Source of the DNA: Bacteroidales bacterium
Lineage (GTDB): Bacteria > Bacteroidota > Bacteroidia > Bacteroidales > Muribaculaceae
NCBI GenBank assembly: GCA_019420545.1
Contig: JAHZGZ010000274.1
Span: 1-5,892 of the forward strand
Direction: 5' to 3'
DNA length: 5,892 nt
Part shown: one piece after another, positions 1-5,892 of the stretch
How the letters are laid out: each line of letters opens with the position of its first letter
Position numbering within the stretch: the first letter of the stretch is position 1
Made by a program: the position numbers and the translations under genes
The notes under the pieces: model-generated
Told to the model about the DNA's origin: nothing
Databases searched by the model: none
Seen by the model: only the letters and a program-made list of their open reading frames with translations

Positions 1-1825
1 GCACAAGCCAGCGCACCTCAATAAAGCGCACGATGCCGGAACGACCGCTGCCTTGGTGGGCGTAGAAATAGATACGGTTGGCCCTTGATGTGAACTTGAT
101 GTATTTGCGCTCACAGTCGTATGAGCAGACCTTTTTCGGCCATACGTTGATACGCTGTTCCAGGAAGTAGTATTTTGCGCCGTCGGGAGAGAACGGAGCT
201 ATAGTGCGCCCGTCGGGGAGCGTTGTCTGAGCAGAACGCATGGCGGCGGCAACGGTCATCAGCGAGATATTGGGATAGATACCTTTATCATCGGGGCGAC
301 CACTACGGATAAGGTCTTTCTTACACTTTGCGATATTGTTGAACAGAATAGAACCCCACCCGGCATAGGGATTAGTGTAGCCCGTGGCCTCATCGCTCGG
401 CTTATCGGGATCTACTTCGGGGTCACAAGTCTTGCCACCGTCGTTGTCCTGACCGTTGCACGTATCGCAGTCATAGACCTTGTTCATATACATTCTCATC
501 GGCTCCATGCCGTCTACACCAAGGTAGGCACCATTCACAATCTTGCAACCGTCTTCCAGGAACCACATAGGCTGCATGTTCTTCGCACGCTGGTCGATTG
601 CCGCGAGATAGTCAGTGAAGATGTGGTATGCCATGACTGATTCCATAGACATGAATTTCCACGCCTCAGTCTGCCAGCGAGCTTTCCACGTCGACGCAAG
701 TGCCGCTTTTGAGTAGTCACATGAATCCATGAACCGGAGAACGTTGAACAGGTCATAGGGAACTTTACGACCCATGGCAAAGTCAATGGCGAGCTGGTCA
801 TCTTCAATCATACACTCGAAAAACTGAGTCCACACGGGGTACGTTGTGTTGGAAACGAGGCCCTTGTCAACAAGTTTCTTCACCCATGATGAAGTACCCG
901 TTTCCATTTTCATCATGTCCTCGACAGTGGAGATACCCATCCACCAACAGAGGCCGGTGTAGTTTAACAACTCAAAACCCGTTACAGGGTTAACAACATC
1001 GCCGGTTATGACCCATTTCCCATTGCTCTGAACCATACTGCCTGTGGTTTCTACCCATTCGGCACCAGGTTGCGTGCGACGGAATACACGGAAAGATCGG
1101 CCGCAGTATTCGGCAATGGCTATGACATTGTGCTTGGGGCTGTCAACATCTTCAATGTCGCTTGGATATTCCCACGTTGATTTGTCGGCAGTGGCGATAT
1201 ATTCATCAAGTGTTTGGCCGGGGGCGCAGAACAGCTCTTTGAAGTCACCATAGTTCAGACAGCCTTTGTTATATCCGGGAACATCACAGAACCCGAGGGC
1301 TCGTTGTTCTTTCTTGCTCTCCATGTAGGAGCCGCGCAAGTGGAAATAAACATTCTGGAGAGTGTCGGACGTGGACCGGAAGATAGCACAGGGGAAGTTG
1401 GCAATGGAATGGTTCATCTGAATGCCCGTGAGATGAACATCACCCTTGTCCCAAGTGCCGTCATAGAATCTCTGCGCAGGCGTCATATACGATGAGCCAA
1501 GAGCGCGGAACGTGGCGTTCATCATGTCGCACACCCCACCATTGTTGGCACACGAGCTGTCGGAGAAGTCAATTTTGTTCATCGCTCTCTGAATCGGCAT
1601 GGTGTTGTCACCGATTCGGATATAGCCGAGTGCGAACAGCTTGAATGTTTCGTCGATGTCTGCGAGATCTTCGGCGCTCAATCCGGCACGGAGTTCTGGG
1701 TCAGTTGCATACTCGGGATAGAGAGGTGTGATAACAGACTTCTTATAGTCATCGTCCTCGTTCTTGAATGTACGCTGCGATGAGGTGGTTCCCTGGCGTT
1801 TTTTTGTAACATTGATGGCTTTATA
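1..1825 (-). other. CotH-kinase-like C-terminal region, residues ~1330-1937, incomplete
   Basis: Several elements occur in the order expected of a CotH-like fold. QGTTSSQ (1340-1346) resembles the 'xGxSS' substrate loop. KIDFSDSSCANN (1413-1424) resembles the 'K..D..S..RN' stretch. A helix, MAYHIFTDYLAAIDQRAKNM (1727-1746), matches 'xxDYxLxxxLxxxxDxxxxNM'. YDCDTCNGQDN (1780-1790) matches the 'xxDxDxxxG' metal-site strand. CotH is a spore-coat protein kinase with an atypical fold. Similar regions occur, as I recall, in large phage structural proteins. Activity is unproven, and an inactive binding version is just as likely. The region is rich in Cys (CFNCP at 1319-1323, C1421, C1428, C1782, C1785, C1796, C1896, C1900). 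The rest of the domain lies beyond the window. Confidence 0.45.
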
Positions 1826-4800
1826 TGAACGCCAAGGCTTCTTCGGACAATTGAAGCACTGGGTAATATTCTTAAATTTCGGCGAGGTAGTCATGCCGTT
1901 GTCATCTGAACCATTGCCACAGTCAAACACCTTAAACCCATCCTCACTATCGACATTGATCATATAAGAAATGCCACGGGCCCACAACGCGGAAGCCGAC
2001 GGCCTCTGCTCGGTTGTTCCCTCTGCTGTCTGCGATACGAGAACATTCTCCTTGTTGTATTCTTCAACCATTGCCTGCGTGTCGTGACCCTTGACCAAAT
2101 AGTTATCAAAGGCTTGCGCCCACTCATAGTAAGAGCGATACGCAAGAATGTAGTAGATGTAAAGGTCACCATCCGTGCCATCGAAACTCATAGTGGCAGG
2201 GCAGAATATATTACCTTGTCCGGGAACGTAGCCAAGGGTTGCGGCCTCTTCTCCGTCAATATATAATTTCATGGTTGAGTAACGTATGCCGTTACGCTCT
2301 ACATACACAGATGCAGGTTCTACCACGAACGCAACTGTGTGGTCTTTGTTGTTTTCCAACGGCCGCTCCTCGACGGCATTTATACCATTCTTACAGAAGA
2401 TAGCCGCCTTATTGCCGCACACATAGAAGCCAGCTCCAGAGTCAGGGTTATAGCATGATATGAGGCGAGCTTCCGGGTCGCGGATACTGCGGGTGGCGAT
2501 CTTCATCTGCACTGCCGCTCCAGTCTGTTCGACTGTTGAGAATCCGAATGGAGAGTAAGGCAGATGTGCTTGAACGTTTTCAGCAATACACAAACAGTTT
2601 TGGCCGAGAAATTCAACAAAGCCATTGGTTGACCAGTTGGACCCAACCACATCCATTGTATAGCCGTTATCGCTTATAGTGTGGTCTGATTCGTCATTGG
2701 TACGAGAGCGGAAATCGAGATCGAAAACAGCACCCGTCTTCAATGCGATGTCAAGAGCACTGCCGTCAACGACAATCTCAACGCTCGGAGAGTGTACAAC
2801 CCCAAACCGACCTTCAAAGACAAGAGTATCTCCCTGGGCATAGCCGCTGATCTGCTTACGCATATTCAACACCTTATCGGGGTCAATCTTAACCTGACTA
2901 ATTTTCGTGTTGCCGATATACATATCAACGAGGGCTGTGGAAGGCACCCCGTCTATCTTTCGATAAGCGGCCACATCAAGACTCACGGTGTCAAACAGTC
3001 GGATTTTACCGTTATTGGAGTCGTCATAGCGCAAAGCGATAAGCATTTCATCGCTGGAGGGATCAACGCACATGATAGTGGAGTAAACGATGTTGCCTTT
3101 AACACCGGAATTGACACTTTCGCCCTGCATACGGATTTTGTAGGCTCCATGAGTAAGGCCAAGTTGCGAGGCATTGAACATCACCGGGCGAGAGAACGCA
3201 TTGGTGACGACATCGCTATGAATATTCTTCCACTCTCCGTTTATGAGAATATCCACCTTGCAACGGATACCACCCTCGGACTGGTTATTGTAGAACGCAT
3301 ACATCTCAACGTATGTCTGCGTGTCTGTCGGCGCGATAGTCTGAGAAAGCCGCTGTGTGCATGTCAGCGTCAAATCTTCGGCTATGACAGTAATGTTCTT
3401 TCGCCCCGTGCGGCCGGTATCATCGGTGGCAACAAGGGTGAAAGTCTTTTGTCCGGCGACTGTGAAGAACTTGGTAAAATCGAGGTCAAAGGTGAAACTT
3501 GTCATAGACGGCGAAGATGCCTTATTGACATTGGCCGACCATACGACTGCCTTTGTATCCTTGTCGATGAGTTCCAGACGCTCAATAGAATTGTCAGTTT
3601 CAACGCTACCAATAGTGGTAACTGAACGAATTGCAGCTTTGGTTGCCAGAGACGAACCGAGCGCGGCATATAGGGGTGCTTTATGGAACGCTATCGACAC
3701 GATTGTGCCGGAGGAGTCGCCGCCACCGCCTTGCGAGGCAAGAAATTCTATCGGATCCAGAATGTCCTCTCCGGCTCCGTTCACGAGCTGTATAGAGACG
3801 GTGCCATCTTCTTGTGTCACACGGTGTCCGGCAGGGATAAGGTCGCAAGCACCGCCAGTAGAGAACGCATCCTTACCGTCTTTTACTGGCTTGTCAGAGG
3901 TCTTGACCTCACTGCCTTTTGCCGAACCGAAAGGCTCCCATGCTCCGGGGACATTGAAACTTGCTACTGACTGAACAAGCTGCTTGGACTCCCATTTGCC
4001 GTCACCTATCTTGTATGTTATGACCATGCCTGCCTTACGGTAGGTAATGCCTGTCTCGGTTTCCTTGTCTGCTATGGCCTTGATAGCACTTTCAAGGGTA
4101 TATGCTCCGTATTGGAGCGCACCCTCTCCGCAAAGGTCGTTCACGTTGAGAACAGGCTCGGTACCGGCAGAGGTTCCAGCCATATCAATCCAATTGCTCT
4201 CATTGCAAAAATCTTCAACACTGAGGGTAGAGCCTATGTACTGGTACTGTTTCCATGTTGTCGCAGTGGCGGCAAAGGTTATCTGAATACCGAGCTTCGC
4301 ACGGTCTTTGGAAAACACGGCAGCGATGGCAGTACCGAGGTCGTAATATGGGTTGGTAGTGTTGGTCTTGGGAATCTCCACGGTAACGTTTAGACAGTTG
4401 CCATCGGCAGAACCAGCAGAGCCGAAAGGCTCCCACTGTGTAACATCTTCCCAATCGTTTCCTTCGTCAAAGGGCGTTCGTGGCCAATGATAAGTTTCCC
4501 ATTGTTCAACAAGATTGCCGTTAGCATCCTCTTTCTCGATCCATACGCGAACTATGGAACCGTACTTTCGTAGTTCTGCCGGAACCCCAGGCAGAGCATC
4601 CTGGAGAGAACTATACGGATTGGAATTGTCAACAACCTCATTGAGATTGATGAAATTGACACCAGCCATATCTGTTAACGTTACATGGCTGTTTAGCCTG
4701 TTGAAATTGTCTTGTAGAGAATTATGCTTTTGGGCAAATTCTTGTAAATCTTCCTGCAACTGTAAGCCCTCATCTCCAGGGAACGCAGTATTGGCAGTAT

Positions 4801-5812
4801 GGCCCAGCGTGAGATCAGAACCGGTGGAAACAAACGTGTTGCCACCCCATCGATAGCTGCAGTTGGCAGATGTGTCAACATACTGTTTGTCGGCTACTGG
4901 AATACGACCATTTACAGATGTAGTTCCGAATAGGTCTCCGTCCAACCAATTGTTGTAATAGGTAAAGTAGCGAGTGACAAGTGCCAATTCCAGCTTGTCA
5001 TTCACTTGCCAGATATCAGTTTTTGTAAGACCAGACACTGGGAGTCCCGTCTCAATTTGAGGCGAAACCATTTCAAGCATAGCCTTTTTATTGACCAAAC
5101 GCCAATCAGCATCGGCGATAGCCGTATTAGCTACTGCAAGCAGAAATGTATTGGTGTCGGTATTGTACACTACCATGCAGTTGTCATCGGTTGAATTGTG
5201 GCTGACCGATGTCGGCGTAATGGATACACCGGATACTTTCGCACCAAACTCCTTGACATCATCGTAGGCGTCTGGAATAAAGCGAGAGGGAATCTTGCTG
5301 TTATTGTCAAGTGTGGCAATACCGCCAGCAACCCCGAGTTTGTTGTTGAGAGTATTTACCCCACTTTGTGCCGTTTCTGCCTTTGTTTTGGCTGTGGCCG
5401 CCGTGTCTCTGGCGGTCTGGGCAGTGTCATAGGCACTCTGTAATTTAACTTTGTCGGCGGCAGTCATCAGTCCGGATTTGCTTGTTGTAGCAATCGGAAT
5501 TGATGCCGTGATGGTCTTGCCAACCGACGATATAGAGAGTGTAGCAGAACTCTCGGCAGCAGTAATACTTGCCGATTTCAGCTCACACTTTGCGATGAGG
5601 TTTTTGAGTGAGTCTTGTTCCGTTGAGGACAAAGACGCAATCAAATCCCTAAGCACTTTGTACGTCACTCTCTTGCCTCCGTTGATTTCAAAACTATCGT
5701 TATCGCTCAACGATGTTACCGGCGTGAGTTGTTCGATAGTCCGTGAATTGGTACGGATGGCAGATAGTACCGTATTGACGATGCTTTGCATTTCGTCTTG
5801 GGTGATTGCCAT
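1..5812 (-). CDS. Giant modular phage tail-fibre / adhesin-like protein, C-terminus cut by window edge
   Basis: The frame beginning with ATG at 5812-5810 reads through 1937 sense codons to base 2 with no stop, so the gene continues beyond the left edge. An in-frame TAA at 5824-5822 makes this ATG the first possible start. The N-terminus (MAITQDEMQS) has no hydrophobic signal peptide and I see no membrane segment, which fits a virion protein assembled in the cytoplasm. In order it has tail-fibre motifs (residues 107-186), a second fibre signature (298-349), three copies of a module (385-636), a Gly hinge (695-698), Ig-like beta modules (703-1018), a LamG-like lectin (1028-1240) and a CotH-like region (about 1318 onward). 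The likely role is host recognition and attachment by a Bacteroidales phage or prophage. The reading frame is certain. The fibre role is inferred from motifs and architecture. A large baseplate or other structural protein is the main alternative. I assign no gene symbol. Confidence 0.93.
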   Translation of the reverse strand, partial: MAITQDEMQSIVNTVLSAIRTNSRTIEQLTPVTSLSDNDSFEINGGKRVTYKVLRDLIASLSSTEQDSLKNLIAKCELKSASITAAESSATLSISSVGKTITASIPIATTSKSGLMTAADKVKLQSAYDTAQTARDTAATAKTKAETAQSGVNTLNNKLGVAGGIATLDNNSKIPSRFIPDAYDDVKEFGAKVSGVSITPTSVSHNSTDDNCMVVYNTDTNTFLLAVANTAIADADWRLVNKKAMLEMVSPQIETGLPVSGLTKTDIWQVNDKLELALVTRYFTYYNNWLDGDLFGTTSVNGRIPVADKQYVDTSANCSYRWGGNTFVSTGSDLTLGHTANTAFPGDEGLQLQEDLQEFAQKHNSLQDNFNRLNSHVTLTDMAGVNFINLNEVVDNSNPYSSLQDALPGVPAELRKYGSIVRVWIEKEDANGNLVEQWETYHWPRTPFDEGNDWEDVTQWEPFGSAGSADGNCLNVTVEIPKTNTTNPYYDLGTAIAAVFSKDRAKLGIQITFAATATTWKQYQYIGSTLSVEDFCNESNWIDMAGTSAGTEPVLNVNDLCGEGALQYGAYTLESAIKAIADKETETGITYRKAGMVITYKIGDGKWESKQLVQSVASFNVPGAWEPFGSAKGSEVKTSDKPVKDGKDAFSTGGACDLIPAGHRVTQEDGTVSIQLVNGAGEDILDPIEFLASQGGGGDSSGTIVSIAFHKAPLYAALGSSLATKAAIRSVTTIGSVETDNSIERLELIDKDTKAVVWSANVNKASSPSMTSFTFDLDFTKFFTVAGQKTFTLVATDDTGRTGRKNITVIAEDLTLTCTQRLSQTIAPTDTQTYVEMYAFYNNQSEGGIRCKVDILINGEWKNIHSDVVTNAFSRPVMFNASQLGLTHGAYKIRMQGESVNSGVKGNIVYSTIMCVDPSSDEMLIALRYDDSNNGKIRLFDTVSLDVAAYRKIDGVPSTALVDMYIGNTKISQVKIDPDKVLNMRKQISGYAQGDTLVFEGRFGVVHSPSVEIVVDGSALDIALKTGAVFDLDFRSRTNDESDHTISDNGYTMDVVGSNWSTNGFVEFLGQNCLCIAENVQAHLPYSPFGFSTVEQTGAAVQMKIATRSIRDPEARLISCYNPDSGAGFYVCGNKAAIFCKNGINAVEERPLENNKDHTVAFVVEPASVYVERNGIRYSTMKLYIDGEEAATLGYVPGQGNIFCPATMSFDGTDGDLYIYYILAYRSYYEWAQAFDNYLVKGHDTQAMVEEYNKENVLVSQTAEGTTEQRPSASALWARGISYMINVDSEDGFKVFDCGNGSDDNGMTTSPKFKNITQCFNCPKKPWRSYKAINVTKKRQGTTSSQRTFKNEDDDYKKSVITPLYPEYATDPELRAGLSAEDLADIDETFKLFALGYIRIGDNTMPIQRAMNKIDFSDSSCANNGGVCDMMNATFRALGSSYMTPAQRFYDGTWDKGDVHLTGIQMNHSIANFPCAIFRSTSDTLQNVYFHLRGSYMESKKEQRALGFCDVPGYNKGCLNYGDFKELFCAPGQTLDEYIATADKSTWEYPSDIEDVDSPKHNVIAIAEYCGRSFRVFRRTQPGAEWVETTGSMVQSNGKWVITGDVVNPVTGFELLNYTGLCWWMGISTVEDMMKMETGTSSWVKKLVDKGLVSNTTYPVWTQFFECMIEDDQLAIDFAMGRKVPYDLFNVLRFMDSCDYSKAALASTWKARWQTEAWKFMSMESVMAYHIFTDYLAAIDQRAKNMQPMWFLEDGCKIVNGAYLGVDGMEPMRMYMNKVYDCDTCNGQDNDGGKTCDPEVDPDKPSDEATGYTNPYAGWGSILFNNIAKCKKDLIRSGRPDDKGIYPNISLMTVAAAMRSAQTTLPDGRTIAPFSPDGAKYYFLEQRINVWPKKVCSYDCERKYIKFTSRANRIYFYAHQGSGRSGIVRFIEVRWLV
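1799..1805 (-). other. A7 slippery heptamer, in phase for -1 frameshifting
   Basis: On the coding strand the codons ACA AAA AAA (T1336, K1337, K1338) give A AAA AAA in the exact phase of a -1 slippery site. A -1 slip would add 16 foreign codons and stop at TGA (1751-1749), giving a protein of about 1354 residues that ends after the lectin domain. I did not identify a convincing downstream stem-loop by eye, so function is speculative. Confidence 0.3.
2093..2731 (-). other. LamG / concanavalin A-like lectin domain, residues 1028-1240
   Basis: The domain opens with AVFDLDFRSR and WSTNGFVEFLGQNCLCIAEN, matching the 'W..GF..F.G...L.I' start of LamG-like jellyrolls. It continues with AAVQMKIATR, HTVAFVVEP, and MKLYIDGEEAATLGY, the hallmark YxDG turn at residues 1184-1187. 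It closes with GDLYIYYILAYRSYYEWAQA, matching the 'xxIxxIRxYxRALSxxE' end of LamG_3-type domains, followed by FDNYL. Such jellyrolls bind carbohydrate or protein ligands, so this is a good candidate for glycan recognition on the host surface. Specificity cannot be read from the sequence. Confidence 0.7.
2759..3706 (-). other. Ig-like beta-sandwich stalk, residues 703-1018
   Basis: Alternating hydrophobic strands suggest about three modules. The first (about 703-812) ends in TFTLVATDDTGRTGRKNITV, a typical F-G hairpin of bacterial and phage Ig-like domains. The second (about 814-917) has VDILINGEWKNI and GAYKIRMQGES strands, and ends IVYSTIMCVD. The third (about 920-1018) has DTVSLDVAAYR, ALVDMYIGNTKI and SVEIVVDG. 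Ig-like modules are common decorations of phage tails, often aiding weak adhesion to surface sugars or mucus. The boundaries are estimates, and the exact family (Big, BACON or other) cannot be told by eye. Confidence 0.5.
3707..3733 (-). other. Glycine-rich hinge, residues 694-702
   Basis: The sequence QGGGGDSSG separates the repeat-bearing fibre half from the Ig-like half. Runs of Gly and Ser like this usually form flexible joints between folded modules. No other poly-Gly run occurs in the visible protein. Confidence 0.6.
3905..4660 (-). repeat. Three tandem divergent copies of an ~80-90 residue module, residues 385-636
   Basis: The copies lie at residues 385-471, 472-551 and 552-636 (bases 4400-4660, 4160-4399 and 3905-4159). 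Each has an LN start, a Y..L..A[IL] helix-like stretch (PYSSLQDAL, PYYDLGTAI, AYTLESAI) and a glycine before a beta strand (YGSIVRVWI, LGIQITFA, AGMVITYKI). A Trp/Gln strand follows (EQWETYHW, WKQYQYIG, KWESKQLV). Copies 1 and 3 end in the identical WEPFGSA, while copy 2 ends NWIDMAG. Divergence is high, so this is an old intragenic duplication. The copies probably act as beads in the fibre shaft or as small binding domains. Confidence 0.7.
4766..4921 (-). other. Second conserved fibre signature, residues 298-349
   Basis: The segment reads RIPVADKQYVD, then YRWGGNTFV, then LTLGHTANTAFPGDEG. The pattern 'YRWxGxxY...LxLGxTxxTAxxGDxG' recurs in tail-fibre proteins of gut phages. It is followed by a short, leucine-spaced helical stretch (residues 350-373, LQLQEDLQEF onward) that may be a second small coiled coil. 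The family link comes from memory of the pattern and is not a database result. Confidence 0.6.
5243..5812 (-). other. N-terminal tail-fibre module, residues 1-190
   Basis: Residues 34-57 (SLSDNDSFEINGG, then KRVTYKVL) resemble the opening of many phage tail proteins. Residues 107-126 include TSKSGLMTAADKVKLQS, a version of the very widespread fibre phrase 'GLMSAADKxKLD'. Residues 163-186 contain GGIATLDNNSKIPSRFIP followed by DDV, matching the fibre linker pattern 'GGxAxLDxxGKIPxxxLP...DDV'. These are established signatures of phage tail fibres and tail-associated proteins, recalled from memory and not from a search. They are the strongest evidence for the overall call. The N-terminal end of such proteins normally faces the virion. 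Confidence 0.75.
5339..5458 (-). other. Probable coiled-coil / trimerisation segment, residues 119-158
   Basis: This stretch is dominated by Ala, Thr, Lys, Gln and Asp (for example AQTARDTAATAKTKAETAQ). It has small or aliphatic residues at roughly heptad spacing and no proline. Low-complexity Ala-rich helices of this kind commonly form trimeric coiled coils in phage fibre shafts. A computed coiled-coil score was not available. Confidence 0.5.
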
Positions 5813-5824
5813 ACTGTTATTTTA
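5813..5824 (-). promoter_or_regulatory. Translation start region without Shine-Dalgarno sequence
   Basis: The bases before the ATG read TAATAAAATAACAGT on the coding strand. They are A/T-rich and contain no GGAGG-like element. This is usual for Bacteroidota genes, where initiation depends on A-rich, unstructured leaders. They also overlap the end of the upstream gene, so translation may be coupled. No promoter of the TTTG / TAnnTTTG type fits in the short gap, which suggests co-transcription. Confidence 0.5.
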
Positions 5825-5892
5825 TTAAACGGTTAATATTAGTGGTTGCTAATCGGTAATTGGAGTCATCGACACGGCGCATGAGTGCTTGA
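5817..5892 (-). CDS. C-terminal end of the upstream phage gene, function unknown (partial)
   Basis: The last 24 codons of a minus-strand frame enter from the right edge and end at TAA (5819-5817). The visible tail includes RRVDDSNYRLATTN and ends INRLIK. Only four bases (CAGT) separate this stop from the ATG of the giant gene, as expected for adjacent genes in one transcript. The fragment is polar and basic with no recognisable domain. In phage tail operons the gene before a fibre is often another tail or baseplate protein, but nothing here shows which. An internal ATG at 5882 could start a 21-residue peptide. A longer gene entering from the right is more likely. Confidence 0.6.
   Translation of the reverse strand, partial: QALMRRVDDSNYRLATTNINRLIK

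Noticed and set aside
535..807. Minus-strand 90-codon ORF in another frame, with similar small ones at 1960-2181, 2983-3174, 4215-4454 and 4693-4881
   Set aside because: All lie inside the giant gene in different frames and have Arg/Ser/Trp-rich translations typical of out-of-frame reading.
2792..3625. Plus-strand ORF of 277 codons, antisense to the giant gene
   Set aside because: It lies wholly opposite the Ig-like modules of the minus-strand gene, has no recognisable motif, and is explained by the codon use of the real gene, in which stops on the opposite strand are rare.
3357..3974. Plus-strand ORF of 205 codons, and a third overlapping frame at 3683-3970
   Set aside because: Both overlap each other and the coding strand of the giant gene. 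Their translations show no domain, so they are shadows.
1..5812. Recoded stop codons or an alternative genetic code as the reason no long stop-to-stop ORF closes in the window
   Set aside because: Translation with the standard code gives no TAA, TAG or TGA in the frame. The ORF fails to close only because it runs off the left edge.
5451..5828. Plus-strand ORF of 125 codons across the start of the giant gene
   Set aside because: It is antisense to a region with clear tail-fibre motifs on the minus strand, and its hydrophobic look comes from complementing Asn/Asp/Lys codons.
1..5892. CRISPR array, tRNA, insertion sequence, diversity-generating retroelement template or rho-independent terminator
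   Set aside because: I saw no regularly spaced repeats, cloverleaf, transposase motif, reverse-transcriptase motif or GC stem followed by a T-run. A variable region at the protein's C-terminus could still lie beyond the left edge.

Overview
The window is almost entirely one gene. A single open reading frame on the minus strand starts at 5812 and runs, with no stop, to the left edge. I translated it by hand codon by codon: 1937 sense codons, open at its C-terminal end. A short piece of the preceding minus-strand gene (5817-5892) lies just upstream. Everything on the plus strand appears to be antisense shadow.

The long protein looks like a giant modular tail-fibre, adhesin or host-contact protein of a phage or prophage. 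The likely host is a member of Bacteroidales. The host call is an inference from the kind of protein, from a base composition near half G+C by eye, and from an A/T-rich translation start with no Shine-Dalgarno sequence, which is usual in Bacteroidota. No genus can be named.

Layout from N to C terminus (right to left on the plus strand): (1) residues 1-190 carry stock tail-fibre sequence, with a GLMTAADKVKL motif, an Ala/Thr/Lys-rich probable coiled coil, and a GGIATLDNNSKIPSRFIP motif followed by DDV; (2) residues 298-349 carry a second shared fibre signature (YRWGG, then LTLGHTANTAFPGDEG); (3) residues 385-636 hold three divergent copies of a module of about 80-90 residues; (4) a four-glycine hinge at 695-698; (5) residues 703-1018 are beta-rich, Ig-like modules; (6) residues 1028-1240 look like a LamG/concanavalin-type lectin; (7) from about 1318 to the window edge is a Cys-rich region with several elements that resemble the CotH-type atypical kinase fold (QGTTSSQ, KIDFSDSSCANN, DQRAKNM, YDCDTCNG).

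A working model is an N-terminal part that attaches to the virion and trimerises, a repetitive spacer, an Ig-like stalk, a carbohydrate-binding lectin and a terminal CotH-like domain. The most interesting points are the CotH-like terminal region in a phage fibre, the triple repeat, and a perfectly phased A7 slippery heptamer between the lectin and the CotH-like part. I see no RNA gene, CRISPR array, insertion sequence, promoter or terminator.
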